The notes under the pieces: model-generated
What the model saw: only the letters and a program-made list of their open reading frames with translations
What the model was told of the DNA's origin: nothing
Databases searched by the model: none
In this document: piece after piece, positions 10,650-21,225 of the stretch
How the letters are laid out: each line of letters starts with the position of its first letter
Numbering within the stretch: the first letter of the stretch is position 1
Assembly (NCBI RefSeq): GCF_014192335.1
Contig: NZ_JACHXU010000029.1
Span: forward strand, 35,720 to 99,719
DNA from: Aporhodopirellula rubra
Lineage (GTDB): Bacteria > Planctomycetota > Planctomycetia > Pirellulales > Pirellulaceae
DNA: 64,000 bases
Reading direction: 5' to 3'
Made by a program: the position numbers and the translations under genes

Positions 10650-13310
10650 GTGGCTAAATCGATCTCGTTAGCATCCACGGCCCTACGGTACCGAGACCAA
10701 CTCACGGAAGGACGGTCCCGGATCGAAGCGAGATTTCGAACCGGATTGCCGAGTTTTCAGACCGCGACAGCTCTGAGTGACCTCTACGATCAGATTGTCT
10801 GTTCGGTATTTGAGGATTCGCTTGAACAGGCTCTTGCTGGTGGTGCGAAGAGCCAGCACATCAATCGGCTGGCCTTGGTGGCCCATGGTGGCCATGGCCG
10901 TCGGGACCTGTCGCCCTATAGCGATGCGGATTTGATGCTGTTGACGCCTCGTATCAGTGCGTCGTGTGCCGCTCCGGTGGCGGGGAATTTGGTTCGCGAC
11001 CTGACCGACGCGGGCATGGATGTCGGTTTTTCGGTTCGGACTCCTGCCGAAGCGTGTTCGCTGGCATGGACGGATCCAAAAATATACACGTCGTTAACTG
11101 AGTCGCGGTTGCTGTGCGGCGACGAGACGACGTATCGCCGGTTCTATGAATCATTCCGGGCCGGCGCCAAACGCCGCTGGAAATCGCTCAACCAGAAAGC
11201 GATCCAGACGCGGCGCGAAGAGCGTCGTAAATGGGGTGAAACGATCTATTTGCTTCGTCCCAATATCAAACGATCCCGAGGCGCACTTCGAGACATTCAA
11301 TTGGTTCGGTGGCTCGGTTTTGCCACGCACGGTCAGACGGACCTCGCCCAGTTATCCAGTCTTGGTGCACTTTCAGGCGACGATCTGGAGACGCTGCGGC
11401 GGGCACATGGATTCATGCTTCGTCTTCGCCACGAGCTTCATTTCCGTGCCGGGCGTAGCCAAGACATCTTGGATCGACCAACGCAAATGGAGATCGCGCG
11501 TGACTGGGGATACCAGGGTGAGGTGGGGGTTTTGCCGGTCGAAGATTTCATGCAAGACTATTTCGAGCATACACGTGGAGTGCGTTATGTTTCGGCGTTT
11601 TTCGATGACGACCATCGCGCTCGGTCTCGCACCGCGACGGCGCTCGAGAAGGTGTTGTCGCGGCGTATTGATGACAAGATTCGTATGGGGCCGACGCACA
11701 TTTGGGTGGTCTCTAAAAAGCTCGAATCGTTTGCGGTGAGTTTGCCCGACGTGCTGCGGTTGATGCAATTCGCCAATGAGAATCGCCGACGGATTGCTCA
11801 TCCGACCTGGCAGGCGATTCGGGTGGCGATGCTGGACCGTCGCTTGAGTCCTCCGGATCCGCAGAGTGTGCAGTCTTTCTTGGCTTTGCTGAGTCAACCC
11901 GGTCGTTTGGCCTCATTGCTGCGACGTTTACATGAGCTGCGGATTATCGAGCAGTTGATTCCCGCGATGCGGCGATGTCGTGGGTTATTGCAGTTCAACG
12001 CCTACCATCAATTCACCGTCGATGCTCATTGTCTCCGCGCGGTGCAGGCGGCAACCGAGTTCGAGGACGATGACAGTGCGATGGGGCGGCGTTATCGTCG
12101 CATCAAAGACAAGACACTGTTGCACCTAGCACTTCTGATTCATGATCTGGGTAAAGGTTACGACGAAGATCACAGCGAGGTGGGACGACGAATCGCGGGT
12201 GAAGTTGCCGACGCGTTTGAGCTGGAGACGAGTCAAAAGGAGACGTTGCAGTGGCTGATACACAAACATTTGTTGATGAACACGGTTGCGTTCCGGCATG
12301 ATCTCAACGACCCGGATGTCGTCCATGACTTTGCCGCCGAGGTGGGATCAGTGGGGCGGCTTGAATTGTTGCTCGTTCACAGTGTCGCTGACCTGATCGC
12401 CGTTGGGCCTGACGTGCTGACCGATTGGAAGATGAAGTTAATTGAGGATTTGTATCTGAGGACGCGTCGGTATTTCGAAACTGGAAATCTTCCCGGCGAG
12501 AACGATCCCGAACTCGACCAGCATCGGCAGGAGACCGTGGAGTTGATTCGAGCTGCAGGTGGCAGCGATTCTGTGGTGGATCTCGTCGGCGAATTGCCGC
12601 TGTCACTGCTGCGTCATCGCGCCAGCGAGGAGATTGCTCACGAGCTAATCCAGGTTGGACAATGGCTCGGCAAGGAAGAGGGCTGTTACTGTGCGGGACT
12701 GATCGAGCCCGACGGAGGCGCGGTTCGGTACAATGTGGTGGTTCGCCAAGGCGAGCGTCGGGTCGGGACGTTCGCTCGGATTACCGGGGCTCTCTATGCG
12801 TGTGGTTTGACGATCTTCCGCGCTAATATCGAGACTGTCGGTGAAGACCTCGTGTGGGACTCGTTCTGGGTCAGTGATCCAGACTTTGCCGATCAACCGC
12901 CCGTCGATCGGATTCAGAAAGTGTGTAGTGTGATCCGGAAAGCGATCGACGAACCGGACGCGCCGTTACCCGCCGCACGACGGGTTTGGAAGACGAAAGG
13001 CAACAGCGAGCCTGAGGTCGTGCACTTGTTGCCGACCAAGATCATTTTTGACAACGACACGTTTGACCATCAGACGATCTTGTCGCTCTTCACGTATGAT
13101 CGGTTGGGATTGTTGTCGGAGATTGCCAAGGTGTTATTCGCCAATGATGTTTCGATTCAATTCGCAAAAATCGATACGCACCTGGATCAAATTGCGGACG
13201 TGTTCTATATCACCGACGCCAACGATCAACCGATTGTCGACTCGGACTATCAAAACCAAATTCGTGAAGCGATGCTTCAGGTGATCAACCGAGAAACAAA
13301 CGCGTCGTAG
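10650..13310 (+). CDS. glnD: [Protein-PII] uridylyltransferase / uridylyl-removing enzyme
   Basis: This 886-residue protein starts at a GTG and lies 87 bases after glnB. Domains in order are: a nucleotidyltransferase with GGHGRRDLSPYSDAD (residues 80-94, the metal-binding Asp pair in SDAD); a GlnD helical region; an HD phosphohydrolase domain with DAHCLRAV and LLIHDLGKGYDEDHSE near residue 495; and two C-terminal ACT domains (about 700-760 and 808-880, the second with YDRLGLLSEIAKVL). It transfers UMP to PII Tyr51 under nitrogen limitation and removes it when glutamine is high. All catalytic modules are intact and the length matches the family. Pairing with glnB supports the assignment. Confidence 0.96.
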   Translation: MAKSISLASTALRYRDQLTEGRSRIEARFRTGLPSFQTATALSDLYDQIVCSVFEDSLEQALAGGAKSQHINRLALVAHGGHGRRDLSPYSDADLMLLTPRISASCAAPVAGNLVRDLTDAGMDVGFSVRTPAEACSLAWTDPKIYTSLTESRLLCGDETTYRRFYESFRAGAKRRWKSLNQKAIQTRREERRKWGETIYLLRPNIKRSRGALRDIQLVRWLGFATHGQTDLAQLSSLGALSGDDLETLRRAHGFMLRLRHELHFRAGRSQDILDRPTQMEIARDWGYQGEVGVLPVEDFMQDYFEHTRGVRYVSAFFDDDHRARSRTATALEKVLSRRIDDKIRMGPTHIWVVSKKLESFAVSLPDVLRLMQFANENRRRIAHPTWQAIRVAMLDRRLSPPDPQSVQSFLALLSQPGRLASLLRRLHELRIIEQLIPAMRRCRGLLQFNAYHQFTVDAHCLRAVQAATEFEDDDSAMGRRYRRIKDKTLLHLALLIHDLGKGYDEDHSEVGRRIAGEVADAFELETSQKETLQWLIHKHLLMNTVAFRHDLNDPDVVHDFAAEVGSVGRLELLLVHSVADLIAVGPDVLTDWKMKLIEDLYLRTRRYFETGNLPGENDPELDQHRQETVELIRAAGGSDSVVDLVGELPLSLLRHRASEEIAHELIQVGQWLGKEEGCYCAGLIEPDGGAVRYNVVVRQGERRVGTFARITGALYACGLTIFRANIETVGEDLVWDSFWVSDPDFADQPPVDRIQKVCSVIRKAIDEPDAPLPAARRVWKTKGNSEPEVVHLLPTKIIFDNDTFDHQTILSLFTYDRLGLLSEIAKVLFANDVSIQFAKIDTHLDQIADVFYITDANDQPIVDSDYQNQIREAMLQVINRETNAS

Positions 13311-13321
13311 CGGTGTTAGCT

Positions 13322-13343
13322 AGCACGCGATTGAATGCGTGCT
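13322..13343 (+). terminator. Hairpin after glnD, no U-tract
   Basis: A perfect 7-bp stem (AGCACGC at 13322-13328, GCGTGCT at 13337-13343) with an 8-base loop sits 11 bases after the glnD stop. No T-run follows, so it may be a weak terminator or an mRNA-end stabiliser. Confidence 0.35.
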
Positions 13344-13471
13344 GTGAATTGGTTCGCGAGTTGCGTCAAATGATTTGATGCGAACACCGCAGCGGGCGGT
13401 CAGTTTGGGCGTGTTGTTGCTATGATCGGTGTGTAATCGCATCGCTGTTTTGTCTGCTGAAGAGAGCTAGC

Positions 13472-14488
13472 ATGAGTTTGTGTCGTCTCCGGGTTTGCCT
13501 GTCTGTTGTGACCGCGTTGGCGTGGGCAATCGTGTCCTTGGATGTTGCGATTGCGGAAAAAACAAGTGTGCCGATGCGGTGGCAGCCCTTGATTACCGAG
13601 GGAGCTCCGCATGCTCGACACGAGGCTGCGTTCGTCGAGTGCGACGGTCGGTTTTTCCTGATGGGAGGTCGTCGAATTAAGCCGGTTGATATCTTTCATC
13701 CGGAGACAAAGACGTGGACTCAAGGGGCCAAGCCGCCGATCGAAATTCACCATTTTCAACCAGTCGTTTGGGAAAATCGGATTTGGTTGGCCGGTGCGAT
13801 GACGGGACGGTACCCGCACGAAACGCCGATCGATCGTATCATGATCTACGACCCGCGGACGGATGAGTGGTCGTGGGGGAGTGAGATTCCCGAAGACCGT
13901 CGGCGTGGCGGTGCCGGGGCAGTCATTCATGACGGCGGACTGTATTTGGTATGTGGAATCCGCAACGGACATTGGGACGGATGGGTGAATTGGCTCGATC
14001 GGCTGGATCTCAAAACCGGGCAATGGGAGCAATTGCCTGGCGCACCGAGGGTTCGCGATCACTTTCAAGTTGCCGTTGTCGGAGGCAAGCTCTACGCGGC
14101 GGGCGGTCGCAAGACCTCGGGAGTGAGCAAAGAGGTGTTCTCGCTGACGATCCCCGAAGTCGATGTTTATGACATTGAAAACGCGACGTGGACGACACTG
14201 CCCGAGGCGAGTGATATGCCGACACCGCGTGCGGGATGCTTTGCGATTTCCTTCGATGGAAAACTGCTAGTCGCCGGGGGCGAGAGTAGCGAACAGAAGA
14301 CCGCATATTCGGAAATCCTAACGTTCGATCCGGGAACGCAGCAGTGGCAAACCACATCGACGTTTTCCGTTGGGCGTCATGGCACCGGCGTTATCTATTG
14401 GGACGGTGCGTTGTACACGAGTGCCGGCAGCGGTGGGCGCGGCGGAGGCCCCGAGTTGAATACCACTGAGATGTTGCGGTTGAAGTAG
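13472..14488 (+). CDS. Secreted kelch-repeat protein
   Basis: A 338-residue protein with a clear Sec signal peptide (MSLCRLRVCLSVVTALAWA...AIAE). The mature part holds about five to six kelch-type blades. Repeated GG doublets are followed by spaced Tyr and Trp residues, for example FFLMGGRRIKPVDIFHPETK, LYLVCGIRNG, KLYAAGGRKT, KLLVAGGESSE and the closing YTSAGSGGRGGG. It should fold as an extracytoplasmic beta-propeller. Galactose-oxidase-type catalytic residues are not evident, so a binding role is as likely as an enzymatic one. An AGAGAG stretch before the ATG is the probable ribosome-binding site. The gene stands alone between glnD and the convergent aspS. Confidence 0.85.
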   Translation: MSLCRLRVCLSVVTALAWAIVSLDVAIAEKTSVPMRWQPLITEGAPHARHEAAFVECDGRFFLMGGRRIKPVDIFHPETKTWTQGAKPPIEIHHFQPVVWENRIWLAGAMTGRYPHETPIDRIMIYDPRTDEWSWGSEIPEDRRRGGAGAVIHDGGLYLVCGIRNGHWDGWVNWLDRLDLKTGQWEQLPGAPRVRDHFQVAVVGGKLYAAGGRKTSGVSKEVFSLTIPEVDVYDIENATWTTLPEASDMPTPRAGCFAISFDGKLLVAGGESSEQKTAYSEILTFDPGTQQWQTTSTFSVGRHGTGVIYWDGALYTSAGSGGRGGGPELNTTEMLRLK

Positions 14489-14885
14489 CTCGCGGGTTAG
14501 AGCGTTTGCAGTTTCGTTGTAGCCACCGTTGCCACACGGTGGCCCAAGTTCGGGCAAACGTAGTTGCTTCTGAAGACCTACGCATTTGCACGAAGTCTTT
14601 AAAGCGTTCTTAAAAGAGACTTAGCCGATGTCATCAGGCTTTGCGGGCCCAAGTTCTGCCTAATCCAGCGATGCTTAACGGGGCACTTCGTGAATGAAAT
14701 GCTTTCGCAGATGCACGACGGTCCGCGTTTGTTGATCTTGGGGACCGGTTAATACCGGTCGTGATCGGTGTGAGTCGCGATCCGTTCGGGCTGGTGAAGC
14801 CCAGCCCGGAGTGGATTTTCTGAATGATCGAACAAAGACTATTTAACAAGCGTTTGTTCGCATCGAATTCAATTGCGATGGCGTG
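14489..14885. other. Intergenic region between convergent kelch and aspS genes, with two hairpins
   Basis: No gene is supported. Two strong inverted repeats are present: GACCGGT/ACCGGTC with a 4-base loop at 14743-14760, and CGGGCTGG/CCAGCCCG with a 6-base loop at 14787-14808. Neither is followed by a T-run on either strand. They lie about 80-140 bases beyond the aspS stop and could act as transcription barriers or be extragenic palindromes. Confidence 0.4.
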
Positions 14886-16664
14886 TTAGGTCTTTACCGA
14901 GACCGTTCGCAACTGCAGTTCGTTGAGTTGGGCGGAGTCGACTTCGCCAGGAGCCTGGGTCATCAAGTCGGTCGCCTTTTGAGTCTTCGGGAATGCGATG
15001 ACTTCGCGGATGTTGTCCAATCCTGCGAACAGCATCACCCATCGGTCAACGCCGAGTGCGATTCCGCCGTGGGGTGGGGCTCCGAAACGCAAGGCATCGA
15101 GTAGGAAGCCGAATCGATCCTTGGCAGTCTCTTCGTCCATGCCTAGCAATTCGAAGACTTGTGATTGCACTTTGCTGTCGTGGATCCGAATCGTTCCACC
15201 GCCGGCTTCGCTGCCGTTGATCACCAAGTCGTATGCTTGAGCCCGGCATTTTTCGGGCGAGTCGACGAGGTGCGGGAGGTCTTCGGCCAAAGGTGCTGTG
15301 AACGGGTGGTGCATTGCGACGTAGCGGCCGCTTTCTTCGTCACGCTCGAACATTGGGAACTCGGTCACCCAGCTGCAGTTCAAATCGCCGGGTGAGTAAA
15401 GCTTCATCTCGGTAGCGAGACGTTTGCGGAGTCCCGAGAGGCCTTTGCAGGTGACTTCCCATGTGTCGGCGAGGAACATCAGGAGGTCGCCGGGTTCGCC
15501 GCCTAGCATTTCGCGAATTTCGGCGAGGTGTTCCGGATCGAAGTTCTTCGCGATCGGGCTCCACAGTGTTTGGTCGTCCTCAACGCGGAACCATGCGAGT
15601 CCCTTAGCGCCGAAGTCCTGTTGGACGTAGGCGGTCAGTTCGTCGATTTGGCGACGCGAGTAAAGGGTGGCCGCGCCTGGAACGCGAATACCACGTACGA
15701 AGTTGCCGGCGTCGGCGGTTCCGCGGAAGACACGGAATTCCGTTTTCGCAGCGACGGAGGTGACGTCAACGATTTCGAGCCCGAAGCGAAGGTCAGGGGC
15801 ATCGCTGCCGAAGCGACGCATGGCTTCTTCGTAGGTCATTCGTGGCAGCGGCAGAGTGATGTCTTTGCCGAGGACCTGTTTGGCGGTCTTTGCGACGAGA
15901 CCATCGATCAGGCCCATGATGTCGTCGGCGTCGATGAACGACATCTCAAGGTCGAGCTGCGTGAATTCAGGTTGACGATCGGCTCGCAGGTCTTCGTCGC
16001 GGAAACACTTGGCGACCTGCACATAGCGGTCAAATCCGGCGACCATCAGAATCTGTTTGTAGAGCTGTGGCGATTGCGGGAGAGCGTAAAAGTTGCCCGG
16101 GTGCACGCGGCTCGGCACGAGGTAATCGCGAGCTCCCTCGGGTGTGCTGCGTCCGAGAATCGGAGTTTCGACGTCGATGAAATCGTGCTCGGCGAAGTAA
16201 TCTCGCATGCATTTGATGATCTCGCTGCGGCGGATTAGGGCATCCTGCATTTCTTTGCGGCGCAAATCGAGGTAGCGATACTTCAAACGCAGGTCTTCGC
16301 CGGGCAGGTCGGATTGGCCGGGAGTGAAGGGAGGCGTTTGGGCGGCAGAAAGGATTTCGAAATGCTCGCTGCGTACTTCGATTTCACCGGTGGCGAGTTT
16401 CGCGTTCACTTTGCCTTCGAGGCGATCGGCGACTTTACCGCGGATCAAGACGACGCTCTCGTTGGGAACGTGTCCGGCGGCGTCAATCAGTTCGGCGTTC
16501 GCTTCGGGTGGTCCTACAACGACTTGGGTGAGGCCGTACCGGTCTCGCAGGTCGATGAAAACGGCGCCTCCGTGGTCGCGTTTGTTTTCAACCCAACCGC
16601 AAAGGGTGACAGGCGAACCGACGTCGGATTTACGGAGTTGACCGCAGGTGTGGGTACGGAGCAC
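14886..16664 (-). CDS. aspS: Aspartyl-tRNA synthetase (probably non-discriminating)
   Basis: From a GTG at 16664 the product is 592 residues, matching bacterial AspRS of about 590, and starts MLRTHTCGQLRKSDVG like E. coli AspS. An N-terminal OB-fold anticodon domain (about 1-105) is followed by the class II catalytic core with the bacterial GAD insertion. Motifs include FIDVETPILGRSTPEGARDY, FALPQSPQLYKQ-type motif 2, CFRDEDLRADRQPEFTQLD and the C-terminal GIALGVDRWVMLF motif 3. The open frame continues upstream to 16907, but that extra sequence is GC-rich and unlike AspRS. His31 and a Gly aligned with position 81 match the Pseudomonas aeruginosa non-discriminating enzyme rather than E. coli, so it may also charge tRNA-Asn. 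Confidence 0.95.
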   Translation of the reverse strand: MLRTHTCGQLRKSDVGSPVTLCGWVENKRDHGGAVFIDLRDRYGLTQVVVGPPEANAELIDAAGHVPNESVVLIRGKVADRLEGKVNAKLATGEIEVRSEHFEILSAAQTPPFTPGQSDLPGEDLRLKYRYLDLRRKEMQDALIRRSEIIKCMRDYFAEHDFIDVETPILGRSTPEGARDYLVPSRVHPGNFYALPQSPQLYKQILMVAGFDRYVQVAKCFRDEDLRADRQPEFTQLDLEMSFIDADDIMGLIDGLVAKTAKQVLGKDITLPLPRMTYEEAMRRFGSDAPDLRFGLEIVDVTSVAAKTEFRVFRGTADAGNFVRGIRVPGAATLYSRRQIDELTAYVQQDFGAKGLAWFRVEDDQTLWSPIAKNFDPEHLAEIREMLGGEPGDLLMFLADTWEVTCKGLSGLRKRLATEMKLYSPGDLNCSWVTEFPMFERDEESGRYVAMHHPFTAPLAEDLPHLVDSPEKCRAQAYDLVINGSEAGGGTIRIHDSKVQSQVFELLGMDEETAKDRFGFLLDALRFGAPPHGGIALGVDRWVMLFAGLDNIREVIAFPKTQKATDLMTQAPGEVDSAQLNELQLRTVSVKT

Positions 16665-16955
16665 AGGAGGGGAACCAAAGGCGTGTTGAAATGGAACAGG
16701 AAAACCGGACGCGTAAGATAAACGCTGGCGTGCAAACCGCAACGGGCGACACCTCACACCGGGAGAAACAGTCGCGGCTGGGCCGCCTGCTGCGAGCCCT
16801 CGACCCCGAGCTAGTCCGGCCGGAGTGCCAGCCGCGAATGGGCGGTCTTGGAAGGAGGTTTGAGGGCAGAGGCAGCACGAATGCCGCTCAGCGGCGGCAG
16901 GAATCAACCGGGCCGATACCGGCCGCCAGGGTGTGCGTACCGGGGACGAGAACGC

Positions 16956-19463
16956 TTAATTGCGTTTCTTGTTGGGTTTCGGGCGTTTTCGGTCGCGAGG
17001 CAGCGGTGCGGCGGGCTCTTCCGGATTCATCCGCTGACGCAGCCGATCGGCCCACGATCCGCCGCCATTGGGTGAATCAGTCGGCTTGCTCGGGGTGACC
17101 AGATCGCCGCCAGAATCATTGCCGCCGCGACGGTTGACTTTGCCTTCCAAGACGGTTTTGTCGAAATGGGGTGTCTTGGGCAGGGTTTTCTTAACCAGGA
17201 TTCGCTCGCCGATGCCCCAGATGCTGCTCGTGATGAAGTAGATGCACAAACCAGCGGGGACGCGGAAGAAGAACAGACCCATGATGAGCGTCATGTAGCT
17301 CATCATTTTCTGTGTCATCGCGGTCTGTTCGTCCGTCGCCGGAGGCATGAACAGTTTTTGCTGGGCCAAGAACAGACCCATCACGATCACAGGCAGGATA
17401 TTGAAGTACGGGCCGAGCCATCCGGTTCCGCGACCGGCCATGTAGTCCCACATCCAATCGCCCCAGTAGTACAACATGTCGGGGGCGGCGAGGTTCGATG
17501 CCCATGACGTCCAAGACGAGAATGCGGCTTGGCGGAGCTCGATATCGACCGACAGGGTGCGATAGAGACCGATGAAGATCGGCAGTTGTAGGAACATTGG
17601 GAGGCAGCCCGACATCGGGTTGAACCCGACCCGCTGCTGGAGTTCACGTTGGGCTCGAACGCGGCCCTCCATGTCGTCTTTGTATTGCTCCGAGATCTTC
17701 TTCAGTTCCGGGGCGAGTTCTTGCATGCGTTGAGCGTTGACGGCTGCTTTCCGCGAGAGCGGGAACATGGCTCCACGAACGATCACGGTGAGCAGGAAAA
17801 TGGCCAACGCGTAGTTGCCGACGCCCGAGAGCACGTGCAAGAGTTTGCCGAGAAGTTTGGCAGGCCACGAGAACCAACCGTAGTAGATACAGTCATCGAG
17901 GCCGTACTGCGTGAACAGTTCAGGTTGTTTCGGGCCGGCGAACAATCGGAGGCTTTGTTTCAAGCTCGAACCGGCCGGGACTTCAGCAACGCCACTGTCG
18001 AGATAGAACGTTGTATTGACCGCACGTTCCTTGTTCTTTGGAATCTCGGAAGGCGAGGCAGCCAGGGTTGCGATCGCGCGGCGGAACGTATTGAGGGTTT
18101 GCTCGCCTTCCTTGGGGAGGTAAGCGACCGTGAAGTATTGAGCGTCGACACCGATGTAGGAAAGTTCGCGTTCGGGAGCCTGAGAATCGGGGGCGAACAG
18201 GTTTTGATCATCGGGGACTGAATCGTTGCGTGCCCGTTTGAGCAGTCCGAATCCGGAGACCAGTTCGTGGCCTTCGGCTTTGGTGCGGTAGACGAGATCG
18301 CGGGCAGCCGAGCCGCCCCAGTTAGGACTGATCTTGTTGCTGTACCACCAACCTTCGAGCGTGACGCCGTTGATGCCTTCGAGTCGATAGGCGAGTTGTT
18401 GAGACTCATCGGACCGGTTGTCGATTTGCACGTCCATGTCGAGCACAAAACTGCCCGGATGCAACGTGTAGGAACGCCGCAAACCGATCGCGTGACCGCC
18501 CGCGGCTTGGACTTCCTTTTCGCTCAGTTGGACGTCGAAGGAAACCGTTTGCGAGTTGGCGTTCGCGTTGTCGTCGTTGTTGACGTTCCAAACCAGATTG
18601 CTCGGGTCGTTGAGTGCGGCGATCGAACGTTCGCCAGGAGCGATTTCTCGGCGACCGATCTTTCCAACCGTGAGCAAAGATGACAACCGAGATAGGTTCC
18701 CTGGGACTTGATCGTCACCTGCGGTGTCGGCCAGGCGGACGAGGTCGAGAGGATGCTCACTCAGAGTCGCGTCAAATTGGATAACGGGACCGTCGCCTCG
18801 AATCACGTCGAGCGTGACGACGTCACCCGGTTTTGTATCTTCCAATGCATTTTGCAGGCCCGTGATGTTACTGACCGCGGTCGCGTTGATGGCGACGATT
18901 TCGTCACCGGCACGCAAGCCATTGGCAGTGCCTGATGATTTCGAAACGGCATTGGCGGCGGGCGTCCCCGGTCCGACAACGTTGACGACGACGCCATTGG
19001 CGGTTTCGGTCGGATCGGCGGCAAAATAGCCGAGGTATCCGCTGCGGACGTCGACCCGGCGATATTTCAGTCGTCCGTTCTCTTTGCGTTCGGTGACTTC
19101 GATGCGTTCGATGCCGGCGCCGCGACTATTGAGCGTGACGAGCAGCACATGTCCGCTCGTCGGATCCATCGATCCGAGAGTCGTCCATTGCGGCGATTCC
19201 GGGCGGACGACGGGGGCGTCCGATTCGTCGTCGGAATCAGCGTCCGTGTCGGTAGCATCCGGTGTTACTTGGGCAACCTCGGCGGGTTCGACAAGGCCCG
19301 CGGCCTCCGGTTCCGGTGGAGGTGCAATCGGCTGCGGCGGCACGAACATCGTCCGCAGCGACATGTAGATCAGGAAAAACGCTGTGGAAGCGAGAAGGAA
19401 TGAGGAAAAGCGACGATCCACGAAATTATTGGCCGATCGAGATGGGCGGATGTTGGACGCCAA
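16956..19463 (-). CDS. yidC: Membrane protein insertase YidC with an internal PDZ-like module
   Basis: An 835-residue member of the YidC/Oxa1 family, which inserts inner-membrane proteins alone or with SecYEG. Residues 19-40 form the first transmembrane segment. A long periplasmic domain follows (about 90-520) and contains a PDZ-like block (about 155-235; key stretch [20 protein letters not shown]). The Oxa1 core begins near residue 525. [15 protein letters not shown] carries the conserved hydrophilic-groove arginine, followed by [34 protein letters not shown] and the last segments with [13 protein letters not shown]. The C-terminus is long, basic and proline-rich, as in ribosome-binding YidC tails. 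The start is a TTG without a good ribosome-binding site, so the N-terminus is uncertain. It lies 291 bases upstream of aspS. Confidence 0.94.
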   Translation of the reverse strand: MASNIRPSRSANNFVDRRFSSFLLASTAFFLIYMSLRTMFVPPQPIAPPPEPEAAGLVEPAEVAQVTPDATDTDADSDDESDAPVVRPESPQWTTLGSMDPTSGHVLLVTLNSRGAGIERIEVTERKENGRLKYRRVDVRSGYLGYFAADPTETANGVVVNVVGPGTPAANAVSKSSGTANGLRAGDEIVAINATAVSNITGLQNALEDTKPGDVVTLDVIRGDGPVIQFDATLSEHPLDLVRLADTAGDDQVPGNLSRLSSLLTVGKIGRREIAPGERSIAALNDPSNLVWNVNNDDNANANSQTVSFDVQLSEKEVQAAGGHAIGLRRSYTLHPGSFVLDMDVQIDNRSDESQQLAYRLEGINGVTLEGWWYSNKISPNWGGSAARDLVYRTKAEGHELVSGFGLLKRARNDSVPDDQNLFAPDSQAPERELSYIGVDAQYFTVAYLPKEGEQTLNTFRRAIATLAASPSEIPKNKERAVNTTFYLDSGVAEVPAGSSLKQSLRLFAGPKQPELFTQYGLDDCIYYGWFSWPAKLLGKLLHVLSGVGNYALAIFLLTVIVRGAMFPLSRKAAVNAQRMQELAPELKKISEQYKDDMEGRVRAQRELQQRVGFNPMSGCLPMFLQLPIFIGLYRTLSVDIELRQAAFSSWTSWASNLAAPDMLYYWGDWMWDYMAGRGTGWLGPYFNILPVIVMGLFLAQQKLFMPPATDEQTAMTQKMMSYMTLIMGLFFFRVPAGLCIYFITSSIWGIGERILVKKTLPKTPHFDKTVLEGKVNRRGGNDSGGDLVTPSKPTDSPNGGGSWADRLRQRMNPEEPAAPLPRDRKRPKPNKKRN

Positions 19464-19560
19464 TCGGCCATTGGAGGCACGGTTGGTGAAACCCGCATTC
19501 TGCCCGCTGGGGAGATTTTTGAAAAGGCAAACCGACTGAAGAACCCAAGATTGCTGTGAA

Positions 19561-20292
19561 TCAGGCGGTCAGTGGTAACGGCGTGTTGCATAGTTCGTTG
19601 CAATATCGTGACAGGTCCTCAGACGAAACGCCCGCGTCGGTGCGGTCAAGGATGACCCAAGGCCGGGCTTTTCGAATGACGCCTTTTTCAAGAAATTCGC
19701 CGAAAACGCGTAAGTCGAGGCGTTTGCCGCTCGAGCGATGCTTCGTAAAAGGGGCGTCTTGAGGGCCGAGCAGAACCAATAGCTGGCCGTTGCCGTCGCC
19801 CGCACGGATCGCCGAGACGGAAACGTCATCGGGCAAATCGGCGGGGAGATTCGCGTTGGCGGTCTCGTCGAAACGGCCGATCGCGGTCAATTCCAGCGAT
19901 GGGTCCGTGTCGAGGAGCGACGTTTGGATCGAAAAAGTCGGCTCCCACACGATACGCGTGGCCGATGCGTGCACGACTCGAATCGACAGACGTAGGCGGT
20001 ATTGTCCTGTTACTTGTGGATAGTCAATTTTCCACGAATCGCCGCTGACGTATTGTTCACCCGAAACCGGCAGGGTATCGCTGCCAACATTGGCGACGCT
20101 GAGTTGGAAGCTACTGTCGGCGTCGCCGAGTGTGATGCCCCGTGCACCACCGGAGGCAGAGCAGATCCAGTCCTTGCCGTCGGATGACCAGGTTCCGGTC
20201 AAATCCGGTATGGCCGCTGTTTTCGGATCAGCGGTCGGTTCTTGAATCTGCCACATCGTGCGGTAACTCGGGCGAAGGGAGTGGGGAATCAC
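19561..20292 (-). CDS. Hypothetical protein, last gene of the ahpC operon
   Basis: A 243-residue soluble protein without signal peptide or transmembrane segment, read from a GTG at 20292 (an ATG at 20256 is an alternative). It has a tryptophan-containing N-terminal stretch ([16 protein letters not shown]), a beta-rich middle, and a C-terminal part that includes a [12 protein letters not shown] motif. I recognise no family. It lies 46 bases after the KaiC-like ATPase gene in the same orientation, so it is probably co-transcribed with that gene and ahpC. Conservation of this trio would be the best clue to its role. Confidence 0.65.
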   Translation of the reverse strand: MIPHSLRPSYRTMWQIQEPTADPKTAAIPDLTGTWSSDGKDWICSASGGARGITLGDADSSFQLSVANVGSDTLPVSGEQYVSGDSWKIDYPQVTGQYRLRLSIRVVHASATRIVWEPTFSIQTSLLDTDPSLELTAIGRFDETANANLPADLPDDVSVSAIRAGDGNGQLLVLLGPQDAPFTKHRSSGKRLDLRVFGEFLEKGVIRKARPWVILDRTDAGVSSEDLSRYCNELCNTPLPLTA

Positions 20293-20338
20293 GTCAACGT
20301 CACCGTTGATGATAACGGCATCGGACGTCGGCGAGAAA

Positions 20339-21220
20339 CTAGGGAGCCAGCCGGAGTCCGTTTTCTTCGATCACGTATGGCACGATCGACTCGTCGCAGG
20401 CACTGCCGCGATGTTTGGTAATGTAAAGTGCGCGTCCCATTCGATTGCCTTCCCGCATTTTACCCATCAGGATGATCGTGTTCGCGTTGGACAGCAGGTC
20501 TCCGCTCTCGATCGGACGGGTGATCAAATCGTCGAGCATAACTTCGTGGCTGGTTGCGAGCAGCATGCCACCGATCGACTCGTGGTCGTAAGCTTTTTCG
20601 GCGACCTTTTCAGCATTCTCGCGATAGTGAACTCGGAATAGGTCTCGAGCGAGCCAATCGTGTTCTTTGCGAATGATTTGCTGATAGACGTATTCGAACA
20701 ATTCGAGCTGGATCGATTCGGCAGCACGGTCGACCGGTTCGATGCCGTCGATGACAGCGCGGCGGACACCATGGACGAAGTTGCCATAGAAGAACGCGAT
20801 GGCTTGGTCCAGTTTTTTGATCTGTTCGCTTTTCCAAAGTCGCCATTCGTCGGCGTCCATGTCCGCGGACGTCACGCGGCGACCGGCGTCTTGAAAAAGG
20901 TGCATCACGTCGCGTCGGGTTTGGTCGCGATTCCAAACTTGTTCCGCGTTGACGCGGCCGTTGATTGTCGCCGGAGCGAGGTCCCAGTCGAAGAGCCGGC
21001 GGGCGTAGTCGCGATGGTTTTGGGAATCGCCTCGCGAGGTGAGGTCAAAGAAGATTCCGCGTTCGCCTTCTTGCGCAGCACCTTGGTTGGCAAAACTCAC
21101 ACCGAGTTGCGTTTTGCCGATTCCCGTGGCGCCGAGCACCACGGTCAATTTTCCAGGCAACAACCCACCACCCAACATGTCGTCGAGTGGTGGGATACCT
21201 GTTTTCAATCGTTTAGACAT
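20339..21220 (-). CDS. KaiC/RecA-superfamily ATPase
   Basis: A 293-residue single-domain P-loop ATPase. The opening [20 protein letters not shown] is the KaiC/RadA-type entry motif. It is followed by Walker [10 protein letters not shown] (about residues 30-38) and a Walker B-like hydrophobic strand ending in Asp ([11 protein letters not shown]). An internal charged helical region (about 110-150) is larger than in typical KaiC halves. No second KaiC domain, zinc finger or Lon-like protease part is present, so it is neither canonical KaiC nor RadA. The start lies 5 bases after the ahpC stop, which implies an operon and perhaps translational coupling. The target is unknown. Confidence 0.82.
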   Translation of the reverse strand: MSKRLKTGIPPLDDMLGGGLLPGKLTVVLGATGIGKTQLGVSFANQGAAQEGERGIFFDLTSRGDSQNHRDYARRLFDWDLAPATINGRVNAEQVWNRDQTRRDVMHLFQDAGRRVTSADMDADEWRLWKSEQIKKLDQAIAFFYGNFVHGVRRAVIDGIEPVDRAAESIQLELFEYVYQQIIRKEHDWLARDLFRVHYRENAEKVAEKAYDHESIGGMLLATSHEVMLDDLITRPIESGDLLSNANTIILMGKMREGNRMGRALYITKHRGSACDESIVPYVIEENGLRLAP

Positions 21221-21225
21221 TCAGT

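Noticed and set aside
16665..16907. N-terminal extension of aspS
   Set aside because: The added residues are unlike AspRS, and the GTG at 16664 gives the family length and N-terminus.
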